Source of the DNA: Albula goreensis
Lineage: Eukaryota; Chordata; Actinopteri; Albuliformes; Albulidae
Assembly (NCBI GenBank): GCA_022829145.1
Contig: CM040765.1
Location: 11,204,292 to 11,268,291 of the forward strand
Reading direction: 5' to 3'
Length of the DNA stretch: 64,000 nucleotides
The notes under the pieces are model-generated. The model was not told where the DNA came from. It made no database searches and was given only the letters and a program-made list of their open reading frames with translations. Positions 12,801-25,205 of this stretch are shown here, piece after piece. The stretch's first letter is position 1, and every line of letters begins with the position of its first letter. The translations under genes were made by a program, and so were the position numbers.

Positions 12801-13689
12801 TACCATCCATAGAAATGGAAAAAATATAATTCTCAATAATGACATTTACACTCTTGTTTTGGATTACCATCACAGCTCAGGAACTCACTGACCTTATTAT
12901 AATTTAACTATGTACATTTGTTATTAAAATACCTTGGTTTTATTATATTTCAACTCATGGTCATGTGTTCTTTTTTGTGCCTGCTGGTCTATGTTGAAAT
13001 TAATACATTGGAACAGGTCTGATCAAAGATCACTAGACAGTCACAGGATGTCTGCTTTTACTTGCATTTTACGTAAATGGCTTGTTTGAATCAACATATC
13101 ACTTGGTGTGAATGGAAAGATGATCGCTGTCATTTCTCTAGTCTATTTAAATGGACGATGGATATTTTCATAGGGGCGTGGTAATTTCGCAAGGTACCTC
13201 GTTCTGTGGCATCTTCACAAAGATCCAGGGGAAATGTGCCCATGGGTCTGCAGTATTTAATCCCCTTATTTTGTAACCCTGCCCCCAACTCACGCAGTCA
13301 CACACACAGTGTATGTTTGTGCAATGATTGTGCTCGATCATCTTATAGTGGATTTGGTAAAATGTTCTGTGACTTTGCGAAGATTACAGCTTCCTTGAGC
13401 CTCCCTGGCCAAATTTCAAGTCGTCTCCCGTTATGTAAACTCCATTAACACAACTCTTTTCCTTTATTTATGCATACTTATTCAATGTATCCCTTGCTTG
13501 TACATATACTTCACATCAGCGTTATACTATCATGTTGTGTGATAAGTTACATTCACTGGATGATAAAATGTATTTTCCCCCAACTTGTAATTTTACGCCG
13601 CTCTTATCAGACAGTACTCGGTCATGTGCTCTCTTCTTCCTGTCAGACACCAGCCTTCAATGATGCACCGCCCACACATTTATCACGCA

Positions 13690-13806
13690 TTTTGATTGGA
13701 CGGTACGTTAAAGGACGTTCCTGGGAAACGGAGGAAGGGCAAACGAGCTTGCTGCATGACCTACGGCCTCTGTGAGCCACCGGTGTACGAGGGAAGGCGC
13801 CATTTT
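13690..13806 (+). promoter_or_regulatory. Candidate slc25a3 core promoter (inverted CCAAT box, YY1-like site)
   Basis: An inverted CCAAT box (ATTGG, 13695-13699) lies about 100 bp upstream of GCGCCATTTT (13797-13806), a YY1-type element often found near start sites of nuclear genes for mitochondrial proteins. A good gtgagt donor at 13823 follows, so transcription probably starts between about 13720 and 13800. There is no TATA box. Confidence 0.45.
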
Positions 13807-13822
13807 ACAACAGATTAGGAAA
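13790..13822 (+). other. slc25a3: slc25a3 5' untranslated exon 1 (3' end; start approximate)
   Basis: A GGAAA|gtgagt donor at 13823 closes a non-coding segment. The next exon begins at 14116 after a cccccacag acceptor and carries the start codon 17 bases in. The 5' boundary given here is an estimate. Confidence 0.4.
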
Positions 13823-14132
13823 GTGAGTGGAATAACTAGCTGTATTATTTGGTGAATATATTTTTGTTTGTGTAAACTGATTTTTTTAAATATCGCCTGA
13901 ATATGAATATGTTTATTTGAGTATTTTAATGAATTTGGTGGGCATAAATGGCTTGGTGTCATTCCAGCTAGCTGCTGTTAGCCAGCGTTACCAATATCTA
14001 CAGTTTGTGTTGGCTAGCAGTAGTTGTCAGGCAGCTGGGATTGCATTGATTCTTTGTATGTGAATCCTGAATTAATGTTTCGCTCTTGTGCAATTCTGTT
14101 TTACTTCCCCCACAGCCTTCTCTGCAGAAGAA

Positions 14133-14277
14133 ATGTACCCGACCACACTGACGCAGTTGGCCCGGGCCAACCCGTTCAGTGCACCGCTATTCACCTTGCA
14201 GCAGATCCAAGAACCGAAACAGAATCCAACTACCCATGGACCCAGCAATCGAAGGCTGGCAGCCGCTGCAGTGGAGG
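14133..14277 (+). CDS. slc25a3: slc25a3 first coding exon: mitochondrial presequence
   Basis: The ATG at 14133 opens 48 codons plus one base, ending AVE then G|gtatgg. [10 protein letters not shown] and the RRLAAAAVE end match the human N-terminus. The region lacks acidic residues apart from one Glu before the end and includes Arg, Lys and hydroxylated residues, as expected of a targeting sequence. The ending in phase 1 is what both exon 3A (starting AG) and exon 3B (starting CG) need. Confidence 0.92.
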
Positions 14278-17200
14278 GTATGGATAGGATTTAATCCGCT
14301 GTATGCAGTTTTTTTTTGCCAGGAAGACATTGCAGTAAGCAGTGCACTGAATAAACTGGCAAACAGTCGGTATAGGTAGCTAGCCATCTTCTGCATTGTA
14401 ACGTAATTTTATAAACGATCACCTCTAATTGTAAATACTTTAAATAGTTCGATAATTAATACTTTAAAAATATCAATGCCAGCTGTCCGCTTTCACTGTT
14501 TATAACAATAGGTTTATGTTGATATTTCATTCAAGTCGTTTGTCTTGGTGCTCAAGATCATTAGCATAGGTAACCGTTTATTTTAAGGAGAAAGCTAAGG
14601 GACATGTCTAGCAAGCTACTATTTGGTGGATGTGCACTATATATACTTGCCTTGGTTCTACATCTATATCCTGTAACGAAACATTATCTGGAAAGTGGGT
14701 CTTCCCGAATTTATGGGCAACAGGCTTGCCCCAGGGCCTGGTAGATAGCGGAGCGGTTGGCTAACTTTAGCTTTATGGCTATGTCATGATGTCTGGAGGA
14801 CAAGAAAGGACACACTGAGAGTACAGTGAAAACAAACTTCAGATGTAGCACTGTGACTTAAGAGTCATTGAAGGGACACCATTTGCATTCGGCGAGAGAT
14901 TACTATGGGAACGACCTTTTAAAATTGAAGGACAAAGATAATGTTCCCAGCTGACAGCAGGGCCTCTGTAGAGAAGCTTGACCCTGCTGCGTATTTGACA
15001 TGCCAGTAAGAGAGAATTTCATAGGTTCTCGTCTTGGTATCATAGGCGAATGACATTTTCAAGTGTTCGGAAAGATTTATTGTTGTGCCATGCTAGAACC
15101 ATAAAAGTGTTTTTGGATGGCACACGACCTGCAGACTAATTTTGTTGTGATTCGTCCTGGGTGGTCACTGTGTGGCGAAAATTGGTTCGAAATGTATTTT
15201 CAAGATGGGGTTTATGCTAGGAGTATGACTGACGATACACCTGGTTGTAAGTGTAACGTTTTATTGCGCTGTTCGTCAGCTGTTTGCAGTTGCGTAAGAG
15301 CCTTGTGTTGAACACGCTGTTCTCTCCCGGGTGCTGAAGAGCACTCTTGTTAGATAGCGCAGGATCTGAAACGGAACACGATTAGACCGGGCGAATCATG
15401 ATTCCGTCTGGCGAGGTAGATGCACAGATGCTGTCAAACTCACTGCGGTTTCATGTTCTGCAATACGTCATGTTGCACTGGGCCACGTGCCGGGTACGAG
15501 TGAGTTTCTGTGCGGTTGTGAAATCAGCGGTTTAGGGTGCTCCTGGCCTGTGTCTCCTCAGAGGGGGATAGCTGCGAGTTTGGCTCCACGAAGTATTTCA
15601 TCTTGTGCGGGTTTGGCGGGATTCTGAGCTGCGGTACCACGCACACAGCCGTCGTACCCCTGGACCTGGTGAAATGCAGAATGCAGGTCTGACACAACTC
15701 TGCATGGTCGGAGATCTTCTCCTCATCCCTAATGTCCAATAACTGCTCTCATAAGAAATGGCGTGAAGTGCACTAACCTGCAAAATGCAATACTAGTATT
15801 AAACATTCCCATGGTGTGTTAAATTCACCCAGCAAGACTATTTTCAAGGTAGTTGAAGGTGAAAGGGGGGGTGTTTGTGTGTGAAATTGAGGCCTCCTGG
15901 ATATTATTTCTGTTCTGCATGAGCTTAATGAAGGGCCGGTTCTTGTATTCTTTTGCTGGCAACGTGACCCTTGACCCAAAGGCTTTGGCCAGCATATGCT
16001 GGCTTGTGTGACCTGGTCTGAGATGTGTCCCTCCCTGGTAAATTCCTGTAAAATGCATATGTAAATGTGAATGGCCCTGGAATCTAAATGTATTTGTTAG
16101 AATTTTTTTTATCAGTAACAAAATATGTAGGACAATATTGGACAAAGCTTGGCTTGCACTTGTTGACAGTCTTAATGTTCCCAGCTTGCTGTCTCAGAGC
16201 ATGTAATTGAATGTTTTTGCGCATACACGTTTTACTGTTAACCAGAATATTCAATAATTACAGCAGTAATTTTTCATGTAATCAACTTATTTTGAAAACC
16301 ACACCCCAAATAAGCCAGTTATGAGTGATATGCATAATAAATTTGGGATATATCTACATTAAACTCAACAGAATATGACTTCTTGTAAACAAACATGTCT
16401 GTATGTTCTATTTTGGAAGGAATAGTGCGTCAATTCACTGGTGAACCCAAAAAGGTGATGGTTCTGGAGTGAAGACACATTTCTGTCTCTAATTCACGAA
16501 AGACATGAATATGGTTTGACTCAAGGATAGGAGACAACATCCTGACAGGGATATCTTAAAGTTACTCATAATACTGAGGATGACGATGAGTGGCCTGTCT
16601 CAATAAGACTCCGGACACAAGCACCACTTCCAAATAAGTTTGTGGGAAAGTCAATTTATATCTTGCTGGTCTAATTTGGTAACCTGTGTGGAATACATTT
16701 ACAGGAGTATTGACTGATGTCATATATTATTGTGAATTTAAAACACTCAACCAGAGGGCAGATAATCAGGGCCATCATTGAGAATATTGTGTGTATGTAA
16801 ACACTGTCACTATCTCTGCCTCAGGGTTGCCTCCTAGGTCTTGGAAAGGGCTGATTTGTAAAAGGACAGTGAACAAGTATTTCCTGTTCTTGTATCAGAC
16901 AAGGTCAGAAATCTACACAATTTGGTACCATGTGGAATTTCAGCCCGTTCAGCCACTGTCCCTGCTGGACAGAGTTCATTCCATTTTGTCTGTGTGAGCT
17001 TGGCTCTGGAATGCTTGCACATGTGAGTTGATGTCTGTGGTGCTAGGTGCTTTGTGAACACTAACTTGTCGTTTGTGCGGCTGAATTTCTTGATTGAGTT
17101 AGGGGAAACTGTTCATAGAAAATGGTAGCTTCTAGTAATAAATAGACAAGTTTACTGGATGTGGTGTTGCCATAAATCAGTTATGAAACAGCTGTAGGGA

Positions 17201-20200
17201 AATAGTCCAGGGTTCACTAGAACTGCTGAAATAATTCAGTGTAAAATAGCTTCTGTAATATCATTCCATGTAAGTATCATCCACTAGGGTATATGCATAT
17301 GTGAACTATGCTCAGGTTGTGTATGATCAAGGTAGAGGCACACCTCTAATGCAGTTGGTAAGTTGGACAAAGTCTTAATTTATGGGTGGAAGTGTCAATG
17401 TGATGGCACCCCTGCATGGTGTGGGACTAACTGCATGTGCTGCTGTGTGTTTCTTGCAGCGGATGTGAGCTGTGAGTTTGGTTCCACAAAATACTACGCT
17501 CTGTGTGGCTTTGGGGGTATCCTCAGCTGCGGTATCACACACACAGCAGTCGTGCCCCTCGATCTGGTCAAGTGCCGCCTCCAGGTGTGTATCTAACTGT
17601 GTCTAACTATTCACTTGTCCTGGTTAGGCCATGCTTTGTCAAACACTTGAGCACTCACCATCTATGCTGATTGTCATTCCAGCCCCTACATTTTAACCAG
17701 GTGTTCATTCTTCTGGTGGTTCTTAAGTATGAACACATCAATAGCAGATAAGGGCAGTCAGCCAAACCTCCATTGTGTTGCAGCTCAAGGAAATCCATGA
17801 TGGTTCTTAAGCATATTGTCAATTGCCTTAATTGAGCAGGACATTGGCTATTAAGAAAACCGTCATGCACAGTGGCCTAGACCACATCTCCTGAGTGTGA
17901 ATTACAGACTACCACACTTATAACGTGGCTATTTATGACTGCCTAGTAGTTTACTGATGTCATATCATTGAATATGTTTTATAGACCGCTAGTGTGAAGC
18001 CTGTGATAACTCAATGTCAGAATGTTGACTCATCCCTGCTCTAAAGCTGTTTGTGGTCAGATTGTAAAATAAAGGTAGTAAAATCAGGTAGGATGCACTA
18101 CAAAGATGGCACAGTAGAACCTGAGCTCTGTTATCCTGACCTGTTGAATACTGTTAAGGCTGTTAACACTTATTTTTCATGAGAAGTATAGCATCCAGCT
18201 TTAAGTTTTAAAAAAAAAAAAAAAAAAAAAAAAGTGTCATGGCTCAGAGAAACAGAATTGCTAGTATTTAAAATCCTGATCTGAATTACTGCATTGGCAT
18301 CTTCAACACTGAAACTGGGAAAGATTATCAAGCAACCTTAGTAGTTACAGTAAACATTCAGGAAAACACTCACATGCTTCTGTGCTTCCATTCTTCATTG
18401 CAAGTCTTCCCCTTGGCCTTGTTGTTGGTGACATTTAGATACAAATGAATTCCCCCTGACCAGACAACCAAGCATCAGTATCTCTTAGACCCTGCCACCC
18501 AACTAATGTTGCTTTGTTTGTGCTCCAGGTGGACCCAGAAAAATACAAGAGCATTTTCAATGGCTTCTCGGTCACCATCAAGGAAGATGGTACCAGGGGG
18601 CTGGCCAAGGGCTGGGCTCCAACCTTCATCGGATACTCCATGCAAGGCCTGTGCAAGTTCGGCTTCTACGAGGTGTTCAAGATCCTGTACAGTGACCTCA
18701 TGGGGGAGGTGAGCCTGAAGCCATGGGGTGGAATGACTGTCTGTCGGTCCCCTCACATACTGATTCTCTTTCCCCTCTTTCTCTGAAATTGCAGGGATAT
18801 CAGAATGCTTTATTAGTTCTCCAGTTTGTCTAAAGCCTTTTGGTAAAAGAAAAAAGACTCCTTGAAAATAAGTGACAATAAAAATAAAAAAATTAGCAAT
18901 AAAGGAAATTTTGTTTTAAAATAAATAAATAATTGGATAATATAAAAATACAATGGATATAAAAAAGAATATGCATGTTATAAAAGACCAGGAACTGCCC
19001 CCTTTCAGAATACATTCATTAAAGCAATGTACAAGCATGGGAAAAAGAAAATGGTAATATTGTGATATTTTTTCGTACTCCTGGAGTCTCTCTCTCTCCT
19101 ATGTCTTTCTCCTCACTCTCTTCTTGTATTTATTCTCTCTCCCTGTGCTTGGTGTCTCTCCCAACAGGAAAATACCTACCTCTGGAGAACATCTCTGTAC
19201 CTGGCCGCTTCAGCGAGCGCAGAGTTCTTCGCAGACATAGCCCTGGCTCCCATGGAGGCGTGTAAAGTGCGTATCCAGACCCAGCCAGGCTACGCCAACA
19301 CCCTTAGAGAGTGTGCTCCAAAGATGTTTGCCGAGGAAGGACTGTGGGCGTGAGTATCTCCTCGTTTGTGCATGGGACAGTCATTCTCTCCTCCTGGCTT
19401 TGTAACACGGGGAGCTTTGCATAAGTTAAAACAAACGAGGACAGGGACTCTGCTACCCACTCTACATCCATTTGTCTGTGCATTTCTTCCTCTGGGATTT
19501 AGTATTTGAGGAAGTCCAGGAAGATGGATTTTGTGTTTTTTCTACTTAATCGATCTGGCCTGGGAAATTTGTGTAGGGTGTAATTTCAGGCCAGTGGTGT
19601 TGACCCTGTCTCTCCTTCAGCTTCTACAAAGGCGTGGTTCCCCTGTGGATGAGGCAGATCCCCTACACCATGATGAAGTTCGCCTGCTTTGAGCGCACTG
19701 TGGAAGCCCTCTACAAGTACGTGGTGCCCAAGCCGCGCAGCGACTGCAGCAAGGGAGAGCAGCTGGTGGTCACATTCGTGGCCGGCTACATCGGTGAGTT
19801 TGGAGCAGCAGTGTGCTCTCGGTGCAGTCAAGGAGAGGAGCCCATTTCTGACAGCACTTTGCATGCTCTTTGTCTGACATTTGTCATTCTGTCTGCAGCT
19901 GGAGTGTTCTGTGCCATCGTGTCCCACCCTGCTGACTCTGTGGTATCGGTGCTGAATAAGGAAAAGGGCAGCACCGCTGTACAGGTGCTCAAGAGGCTCG
20001 GGCCCAAAGGTGTGTGCCTGTCAAACTCCATTTCATTACAGTATAATATGAAATGCTCTGTTTCTGCCTGTGGTATTTGGGAAACTTCTTACCTTGCTAT
20101 AATAGGAATTGTATTATTTCATGATCCATTGAGTGTGCTGTTCCAACGGTTTTAACTGTTTCATGTCTGGCTCCCCCTCTCTCAGGTGTGTGGAAGGGTC

Positions 20201-20346
20201 TCTTTGCTCGTATCATCATGATTGGTACCCTGACTGCCCTGCAGTGGTTCATCTACGACTCTGTGAAGGTGTACTTCCGCCTGCCCCGCCCCCCTCCCCC
20301 AGAGATGCCCGAGTCCCTGAAGAAGAAGCTGGGGCTCACAGAGTGA
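14133..20346 (+). CDS. slc25a3: Mitochondrial phosphate carrier SLC25A3, alternative exons 3A/3B
   Basis: Imports inorganic phosphate with protons across the mitochondrial inner membrane for ATP synthesis. Coding exons: 14133-14277, then either 3A 15562-15686 or 3B 17460-17584, then 18529-18708, 19168-19349, 19621-19793, 19899-20009, 20186-20346, giving 358 aa (human about 361). It has an N-terminal presequence (about 48 aa, ending [10 protein letters not shown]) and three mitochondrial-carrier repeats with the Px[DE]xx[KR]-type motifs [16 protein letters not shown] and PADSVVSVL. Well-conserved blocks include [23 protein letters not shown] and [17 protein letters not shown]. The C-terminus KKKLGLTE matches human apart from the last residue. 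Its neighbour tmpo, upstream in the same orientation, is also its neighbour in human. Confidence 0.97.
15562..15686 (+). CDS. slc25a3: slc25a3 alternative exon 3A (muscle-type isoform)
   Basis: 125 bp after a gtctcctcag acceptor. It encodes [17 protein letters not shown] and [20 protein letters not shown]. The YFILCG and SCGTTHTA wording is that of human isoform A (heart and skeletal muscle), while the rest resembles 3B. It covers the first transmembrane helix and the first carrier motif. The donor is CAG|gtctga, weak at +3 to +6, fitting regulated use. Confidence 0.9.
17460..17584 (+). CDS. slc25a3: slc25a3 alternative exon 3B (ubiquitous-type isoform)
   Basis: 125 bp after a gtttcttgcag acceptor, encoding [17 protein letters not shown] and [26 protein letters not shown] is the human isoform-B wording. 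It has the same length and phase as 3A, so exactly one must be chosen: both or neither shifts the frame. The donor is CAG|gtgtgt. Confidence 0.92.
18210..18233 (+). repeat. Poly(A) tract in slc25a3 intron
   Basis: 24 A in a row. It could be the tail of an old retroposon, but no flanking duplication or SINE body is evident. Confidence 0.85.
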
Positions 20347-20590
20347 GACCGGGGACACTGTCCCGAAGACGTCACGCACACCCACACCCAGGATCTGCAG
20401 CTCACGGCTTCATTTTATATATTTAACTACCTACTGCAGTCCAGTGATCTGTGCTGCTGTTCATGTATGTTGAGGAGAGAGGTCCCCCTTGTGGGGGAAA
20501 ATGGGAGGACACCCTGGAGACTGTTGTGGTTTCATCAACTCCTGTCTTTAGTTTATGTGGAAATTATAATTAAAAACCCTGGAAACACAA
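20347..20590 (+). other. slc25a3: slc25a3 3' UTR
   Basis: About 0.23 kb after the TGA at 20344-20346. A variant polyadenylation signal ATTAAA lies at 20569-20574, so the mRNA probably ends near 20590. Confidence 0.55.
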
Positions 20591-21145
20591 CAGCTGGTGT
20601 GTTGTTTTGTGAGGAATGCTGTTGGAAGTTCCACACACTAGCAATTCCCTCCCATTTCTTACATGTGTCCCATTCACTTTAATGGAAATGCTATTTGAAA
20701 TTCAAATATACAGATCAGCATTTGGGGAAATGCAAATTTCCCTGGACCTCAATGCATAAATGTGGCATTATGATTTGGGTGCAGTCTTAGTTGAAGCTTT
20801 CCATTTTATTAGCGATACATTGCCATGGGAAAAGTTGGACTAGAGCAAGGACCAAAATTACAAGAAGGAACTGGCTTTACCTATTTAAAAGCAGCAGTTA
20901 GCAATGTAACTGTCATACTAAATCCATTTTATTGATGCATCCAGATTGAAAAGTAAATACCCTTAGGACAGGTTAGGAGGTAAATCAGATGAAGCCATTG
21001 ATGAGATGTAAACTGCAAAAATGTCTTGTAAAACAGACTTTGTCTTCACTTTACCTAGCTATGTTTATTATGCCTACCAAACATTTTTTGTAAGGCTGAT
21101 TTAACAAGTATATAAAGATATATAGTACATACATACTATATATCT

Positions 21146-21159
21146 CCAGTAGAGGGAGC
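21146..21159 (+). promoter_or_regulatory. CTCF-like motif, forward orientation
   Basis: CCAGTAGAGGGAGC matches the CTCF core with one mismatch. It lies immediately after a 12-bp inverted repeat and about 0.8 kb past the slc25a3 stop. Candidate only. Confidence 0.35.
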
Positions 21160-21435
21160 TATGCCTCTCTGTTTGGAAGGTATGGCCCCCTCAGCTGGAG
21201 ACTCGGTTCACTCAGTGGACTGAGGTGTGAGTGAGCACCTACCAGTCTTAAAGGTTAGAGGGGGTGATACTACTTTGTTTAAGGCCAACTTATATCAGTG
21301 TTTTTAATATATACTTCACATATATTTTACATCCTGTCGTTTAAAATGGTCTTCCTGAATGGCATTTGAAGGCTGTTTATATGTACATATGATGAGGGAC
21401 CCAGCATCAGTGGATACAGCCAGCTGGATAATTGG

Positions 21436-21468
21436 GTGAGGTTAATTGGTTGAAACAATTAACCTCAC
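21436..21468. repeat. Perfect 13-bp inverted repeat with 7-nt loop
   Basis: GTGAGGTTAATTG at 21436-21448 and its exact complement at 21456-21468, separated by GTTGAAA. No T-run or known RNA gene context. It may be a transposon fragment or chance. Confidence 0.8.
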
Positions 21469-22559
21469 TCAACAGGAGTGGAGTTACTCACGCCTGTCTT
21501 ACAAACGACACATTCTGTGGAATTACTTAATGAACTGTCTTCAGCTGCCCTTCATGATATTGGATCACCTAAATGATTGGTGAAGTTATGTAATTAAGAG
21601 CAGAAGTTGCAATGAAATCCAGAAACAGATACTGCTCTCCTTACCTTGTCCCAAATTATCAGCTGTTTTTAAAAAAACCATCTATGCCTATCATCTATCT
21701 AATTAAAGTTCTCTTTTAGAGTTAAGTCCCCATGTGAATGCTAAGAAAATGCTGAGACTTTATCAGTATGTAAATTGGACAGTACACTTATGCAATTTAA
21801 ATTATGTGATGAAATCCACTGGGTCATGATGTGAAGGGAGATATGGAAAGCAACACAAACGATCTGCAGTGTCAGCATTATAGTCATATCCTCACAAACA
21901 AACAAACAAACAAACCCCCAAAGTGTTTCAGTACACAAAATTCCCCCATGCTATAATAATGAACACACTTTATAGGACAGTGAGAGAGCCTGGAGAGGTA
22001 CCTTGAGTGCTTATTTCTGTTGTTAATTAGTTAATGAATCAGCACTGTTGATTACACAGTTAACTCATGGGCCTAAATTTGTTGCAGGTAAAAGCTTAAA
22101 GACCCCACCCCCTGTAGTTCTCTTGGACCAGAGTTGGCCATGCCTATGGTTTCATGGCTGAAATAAGTAGCAGGTATTCCATAATTTCTGTGGACTAGCT
22201 AAAATGAAGCCCTCCATCAAGATTTAAAAAATACTGCAATAATGGTGAGTGAAATGGAAAGGAAATGGGCTGGGTAGGGGTGTTCTGTTGAGAGGTGGGC
22301 TGGAAGCAGAAGTAAATGCTGTAAATACTAACAGGGAGGGGGTAAATTCCCCTGTGCCTGGGGTATGCACTTAGGGTTATTCATAGCTTGGCCATGGACC
22401 TTTTTAAACAGTGTATATCTTTGTGCAATAAGATTGTTGTGCTTGAGGAAAAATGTTTCTTTGTTAGACCAGTAAAACCAATTAAACTGTAAAAGAGAGA
22501 GAAATTTTGGTATTGTTTGTAGAAAATAAACAGTGGATCACATTTTCTGCACCCTATTT

Positions 22560-23960
22560 CATCCAATCAGATTCACCTTAATGTGAAGTGTCATTTATCA
22601 GAGAGTAATGAGCAGCTGCCCTGCTTGCAGTCAAGGGCAGACATGGACTAACAAGTTCATGTATAGACCGAGTGCTGTTCCTCTCAGATTACCCCCACCC
22701 TTTGAGCTTGACCAATATTTTGGCCAGTATTGTTCAAACTGTTCTGTATGAAAGATGTTATGAGCCAAAACAGGTTGCTCAAACAAGACTTGAATTTCCT
22801 GGTCTCAAACCCTACTGGAAGAAAAGAACATTTTCCCGATTTCCTCTCCCAAAATGAACCCTCACACAGCTCTACAGTGGAATAGAAGTGTAATGAGCCA
22901 GTCTTGATTCATTTCTGTTCTCAACTCAAGTTTCCATCGTAACTGAGGAAGATTCTACACATATGGCACAAGCATCATTGCTATAAATGAACAGCAAAAC
23001 TCTTCCAGTATGGCATCGGGTGCTTTCCCTACCAGTACACAATCAGTAAACATGTCACATGTGTGGAACACATGGCTACGGTGTGATTGAACAGCTGGGC
23101 AACACTACATGACCCCTGTTAGTAGTCCAGAACATAAACATGAAGTGTGGACAGAACATTAATGCTGATCTAACATGACCCCATTTAGACAGTATAACAC
23201 CGGTCTCACACATCTGTGACTTTTGTTTGACCTTGGCCAGCTTTTGGTCAAGTGTAGTTTTAGTTTGGTTTGGAAAGGATGTCATGATGCCATCTCCAGG
23301 TCTCAGCTGTTTCCCTTCTCAACCTATATTTCTATTAGTGTTTAAGATGATTCCATCTCTTATCAGGCCTGACAACACATAATGGGGTCAATCACTATAT
23401 TTCTTCATTTAGAATGTCCAGTTGCGAAGCATTCCTAATATGGCAGAGTGTGCTTTCCTTGAGAGTCCAGGACCAGTTAACATGTGCCATGTGTCTTGCA
23501 CATGTGCTCAGTGTGATCATGGGGCACGGCACCCCTACATGACTCATGGCTGCACTCACATAAGGGGCGGAGACTCCCTGAACTAGAAACTGAAGGCGGA
23601 GATTTAAAGCTGGACTGACATGTCCATGTGTAGACAGCGTGCTACGTTTCACACACAGATTTCTGCTCTGTGGTGTGAAAGGGATACAATGAGCCAGGCT
23701 GGATCTTGCTCATTAAAGGAGAAGAGAGTAATGAACAGCCATGCATCCTGCACATGGGGACAGTTCCCATGATTCTTACTACAGTAAAGGTTTCTGCAGT
23801 CACCAAGGTCTGGTGTTTTTATTCTAATGTCTTTTCCTTGATCAATGGTCCATACCAGAAGCTCTGTAGAGAAAAAGTAGCATTCACAATGTTTGTGAGA
23901 GCTTAATCTGATTCTGTACCTGAAGGGTCTTGGTGATGATTAGATCTACACATTAGACAA
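22560..23960. repeat. Degenerate tandem repeat, period about 430 bp
   Basis: Shared markers recur at near-constant spacing. A segment with ATGGCA, GTGCTTTCC, AACATGT and CATGTGT occurs at about 23010-23060 and 23440-23490. CCCTACATGAC-like text occurs near 23102 and 23531. Variants of TGACATG followed by AGAC and GTGCT occur near 22640, 23170 and 23620. AATGAGCCAG occurs near 22890 and 23690. Copies are clearly diverged. No ORF is shared. Confidence 0.5.
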
Positions 23961-24569
23961 TCTGGATTGTTTTGTTCACTTGCTGAAACAGGAGCGTGCC
24001 ATAAATATTCAGATGTGAGAGTGTCAGTGAGTGCAAAGGGGCACCAGTAATTACCCTCCCCCTGGAAACACCGCACCGTCACATAGCCAAAGACACACAC
24101 TACAGTGGGGCCTCATGGCCTAAACCTCTAACCTGGGGTCTGCTGATTGCAAATTTCAGCAAGACGTAACATGAAAAGCTCTGACATTCTGGCACAGCTG
24201 TGCAAAGCTAAGCCATCAGCCCTCTAAGGTCCACAAACTGGACAAGGTCCCAACTGGACAGGGGCAGACAGCAGAACTGGGTCAGCTTCAGGGAGCGCTG
24301 GAAACTAGGTTACTGGGACCCTGTCCGTAAGGAAACGGGACATTCCATCTCATCATATGTCAGAGGGAAACTGCAGAGCGTGCTGTTTTTGGTGAAGGGA
24401 GGGTGGAGCCCCATGAACACTCTTACGGGTTCAGCTGCACTCCACTGTCAGTCAGTCAATCATCAACTTTTTTGCAAAACACGATCATCACCCATTTCTA
24501 ACCTCACAGTCAGTCAATCCAAGCCTTAGTTTGAATTCCCTGAATTTATTTGCATTATGTAATCAGTGA

Positions 24570-25205
24570 GCTGGCTTAATAAACTTGTGGATGACATAAT
24601 CATTTCAGCAGAGACTTCAGCTGATGTCAGTGTAGTTTCCCATTAGAGCTGTAAATGGAGACAGATGCCCTAAATCTCACACTATTGAAAGTAGTTCTAC
24701 ATTTTTCCTTCAGAGACATGACATGTCCAAAAATTCTTAAATACCTTGGTTTGAATCTTGATGAGCTTATGTAATTTGATTAGGATATAAGTAGTTTAGC
24801 AAATTCTGCAAGTAGGGCATACAAGGCTGTCATAATTGAACAGAAGTGTTACAGTACTAAAGCCATTTTACTGATACTGTGAATGGCTCATTTTATCTTA
24901 TTGACTTATCCTGAGGATGAGGATTCAAAGATACTATAATAAGCAAATCAGAGCAATGTAATGATTTCTTAGAGCGTAAAAATGCACCAGCTTTGGCCAT
25001 GCATGAAGACTTGAGGTGGGGGCCTTTAAGGTAACACTGAGAGGAGAAACAGTTTGCCTGTACAGTCAACTGGTCAACATGCTCAGTACTATGTTAGCAG
25101 AGATAGTGTTTTTATCAGACATTATCCAGAAACCTCCATGGTTCAGAGAACTCAGTTCAGTATGCAGTGAGACCAGACAAAAATACACTTACAGGAGTAA
25201 GTAGC
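24570..25205 (+). mobile_element. Decayed LINE (non-LTR retrotransposon) reverse-transcriptase fragment
   Basis: Translated islands interrupted by stops and frame breaks follow the order of a fish non-LTR ORF2. First comes LVDDIIIS (24584 on), the palm YxDD-type motif. Next is KILKYLGLNLDEL (24727 on), the thumb-type YLG motif. SLANSASRAYKAVI follows near 24793-24834, then NAPALAMHEDLRWGPL (24979 on), and YSQLVNM and VFLSD (25060-25115). It is inactive. The clade is not determined. Confidence 0.55.

Larger units (their letters stand above)
20600..22560. other. Intergenic DNA with small palindromes, no gene seen
   Basis: No coding exon supported. It holds a 12-bp inverted repeat (21116-21127 / 21134-21145), a CTCF-like motif at 21146-21159, a 13-bp perfect hairpin at 21436-21468 and an AAAC microsatellite near 21896-21914. 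Confidence 0.5.

Noticed and set aside
18475-18756. Minus-strand ORF opposite slc25a3 exon 4
   Set aside because: Antisense shadow of a conserved carrier exon.
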